The position numbers were made by a program, and so were the translations under genes. Of a stretch of 32,920 nt of DNA, positions 32,790 to 32,920 are shown in pieces. The first letter of the stretch is position 1; each line of letters begins with the position of its first letter. Under the pieces are notes generated by a model that saw only the letters and a program-made list of their open reading frames with translations, was not told the origin of the DNA and ran no database searches. Source of the DNA: Hyphomicrobiales bacterium (lineage in GTDB: Bacteria > Pseudomonadota > Alphaproteobacteria > Rhizobiales > Rhizobiaceae); assembly GCA_900468625.1 (NCBI GenBank), contig UBUL01000033.1, positions 1-32,920 on the forward strand. Reading direction: 5' to 3'.

Positions 32790-32920
32790 TAAAGCATGTC
32801 GCGCAAAAGTGCGCAGCGGTTTTGCGATGACGACATGCGCAAAATCAGAGACCTAGAGCGGATCATTGCTTATCGGAATCGGTTTGGGATTCCCAAATCA
32901 GTGGAATTGTGATTCCTGAT
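32790..32920. repeat. RIME-like palindromic repeat after aglR
   Basis: Nested inverted repeats: GCATGTCG (32794-32801) with CGACATGC (32831-32838) and inside them CGCAAAA (32802-32808) with TTTTGCG (32820-32826). A second portion contains CCTAGAGCGGATCATTGCTT (32852-32871), the inverse of the first 20 bases of the window. A third portion holds GGGATTCCC (32888-32896). The composition and arrangement match rhizobial intergenic mosaic elements. The hairpin, 13 bp after the aglR stop, may also end its transcript. The element runs to or past the window edge. Confidence 0.75.

Overview
The window looks like a chromosomal segment of a Rhizobium/Sinorhizobium/Agrobacterium-type alphaproteobacterium. 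It is GC-rich with dense coding. It has an agl alpha-glucoside operon near a zwf-pgl-edd cluster, a rhizobial-type acetoacetyl-CoA synthetase, CTTGNC-type promoter elements, and the short palindromic intergenic repeats (RIME-like) common in rhizobia. I see no phage, IS element, CRISPR array, tRNA or rRNA. Almost every gene has a recognisable family, so this is mostly metabolic and transport core rather than a mobile island.

Layout. (1) 1-6474: a DEAD-box RNA helicase with a DbpA-type RNA-binding domain and acetoacetyl-CoA synthetase (acsA2), both on the minus strand, with an AsmA-family envelope protein divergent from acsA2. (2) 6582-11837: a minus-strand polyamine block, lysR - potF - potG - potH - potI, encoding a putrescine-type ABC importer. 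(3) 11927-15841: a small unknown ORF, a large methyl-accepting chemotaxis protein, a tiny membrane protein and an exported ankyrin-repeat protein. (4) 15912-19977: a BaiN/HI0933-type flavoprotein divergent from a puuA-puuB-like pair (gamma-glutamylputrescine synthetase and oxidase). (5) 20110-24300: zwf-pgl-edd, the upper Entner-Doudoroff pathway. (6) 24435-24848: a PilZ-like protein. (7) 24981-32781: the agl system, with aglE-aglF-aglG-aglA-aglK on the minus strand and the LacI-family regulator gene aglR divergent on the plus strand.

How the genes work together. PotFGHI would import putrescine-like polyamines. PuuA and PuuB about 7 kb away would start their breakdown through gamma-glutamylated intermediates, and the chemoreceptor lies between these two sets. 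AglEFGK would import alpha-glucosides such as sucrose, maltose or trehalose, AglA would hydrolyse them in the cytoplasm, and the released glucose, once phosphorylated by a kinase not encoded here, would feed Zwf, Pgl and Edd. The aglE-aglR gap carries three AAGCGCTT-centred palindromes of the LacI-family operator type, placed at both promoters. This is the clearest regulatory structure in the window.

The points most worth a second look are the agl operator set, the extra extracytoplasmic domain in AglG, a strong terminator in the leader region of the helicase gene, inverted repeats in the baiN-puuA and pgl-edd gaps, and a 20-bp repeat present in inverted orientation at the two ends of the window. 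I did not find convincing evidence of a wholly new multi-gene system.
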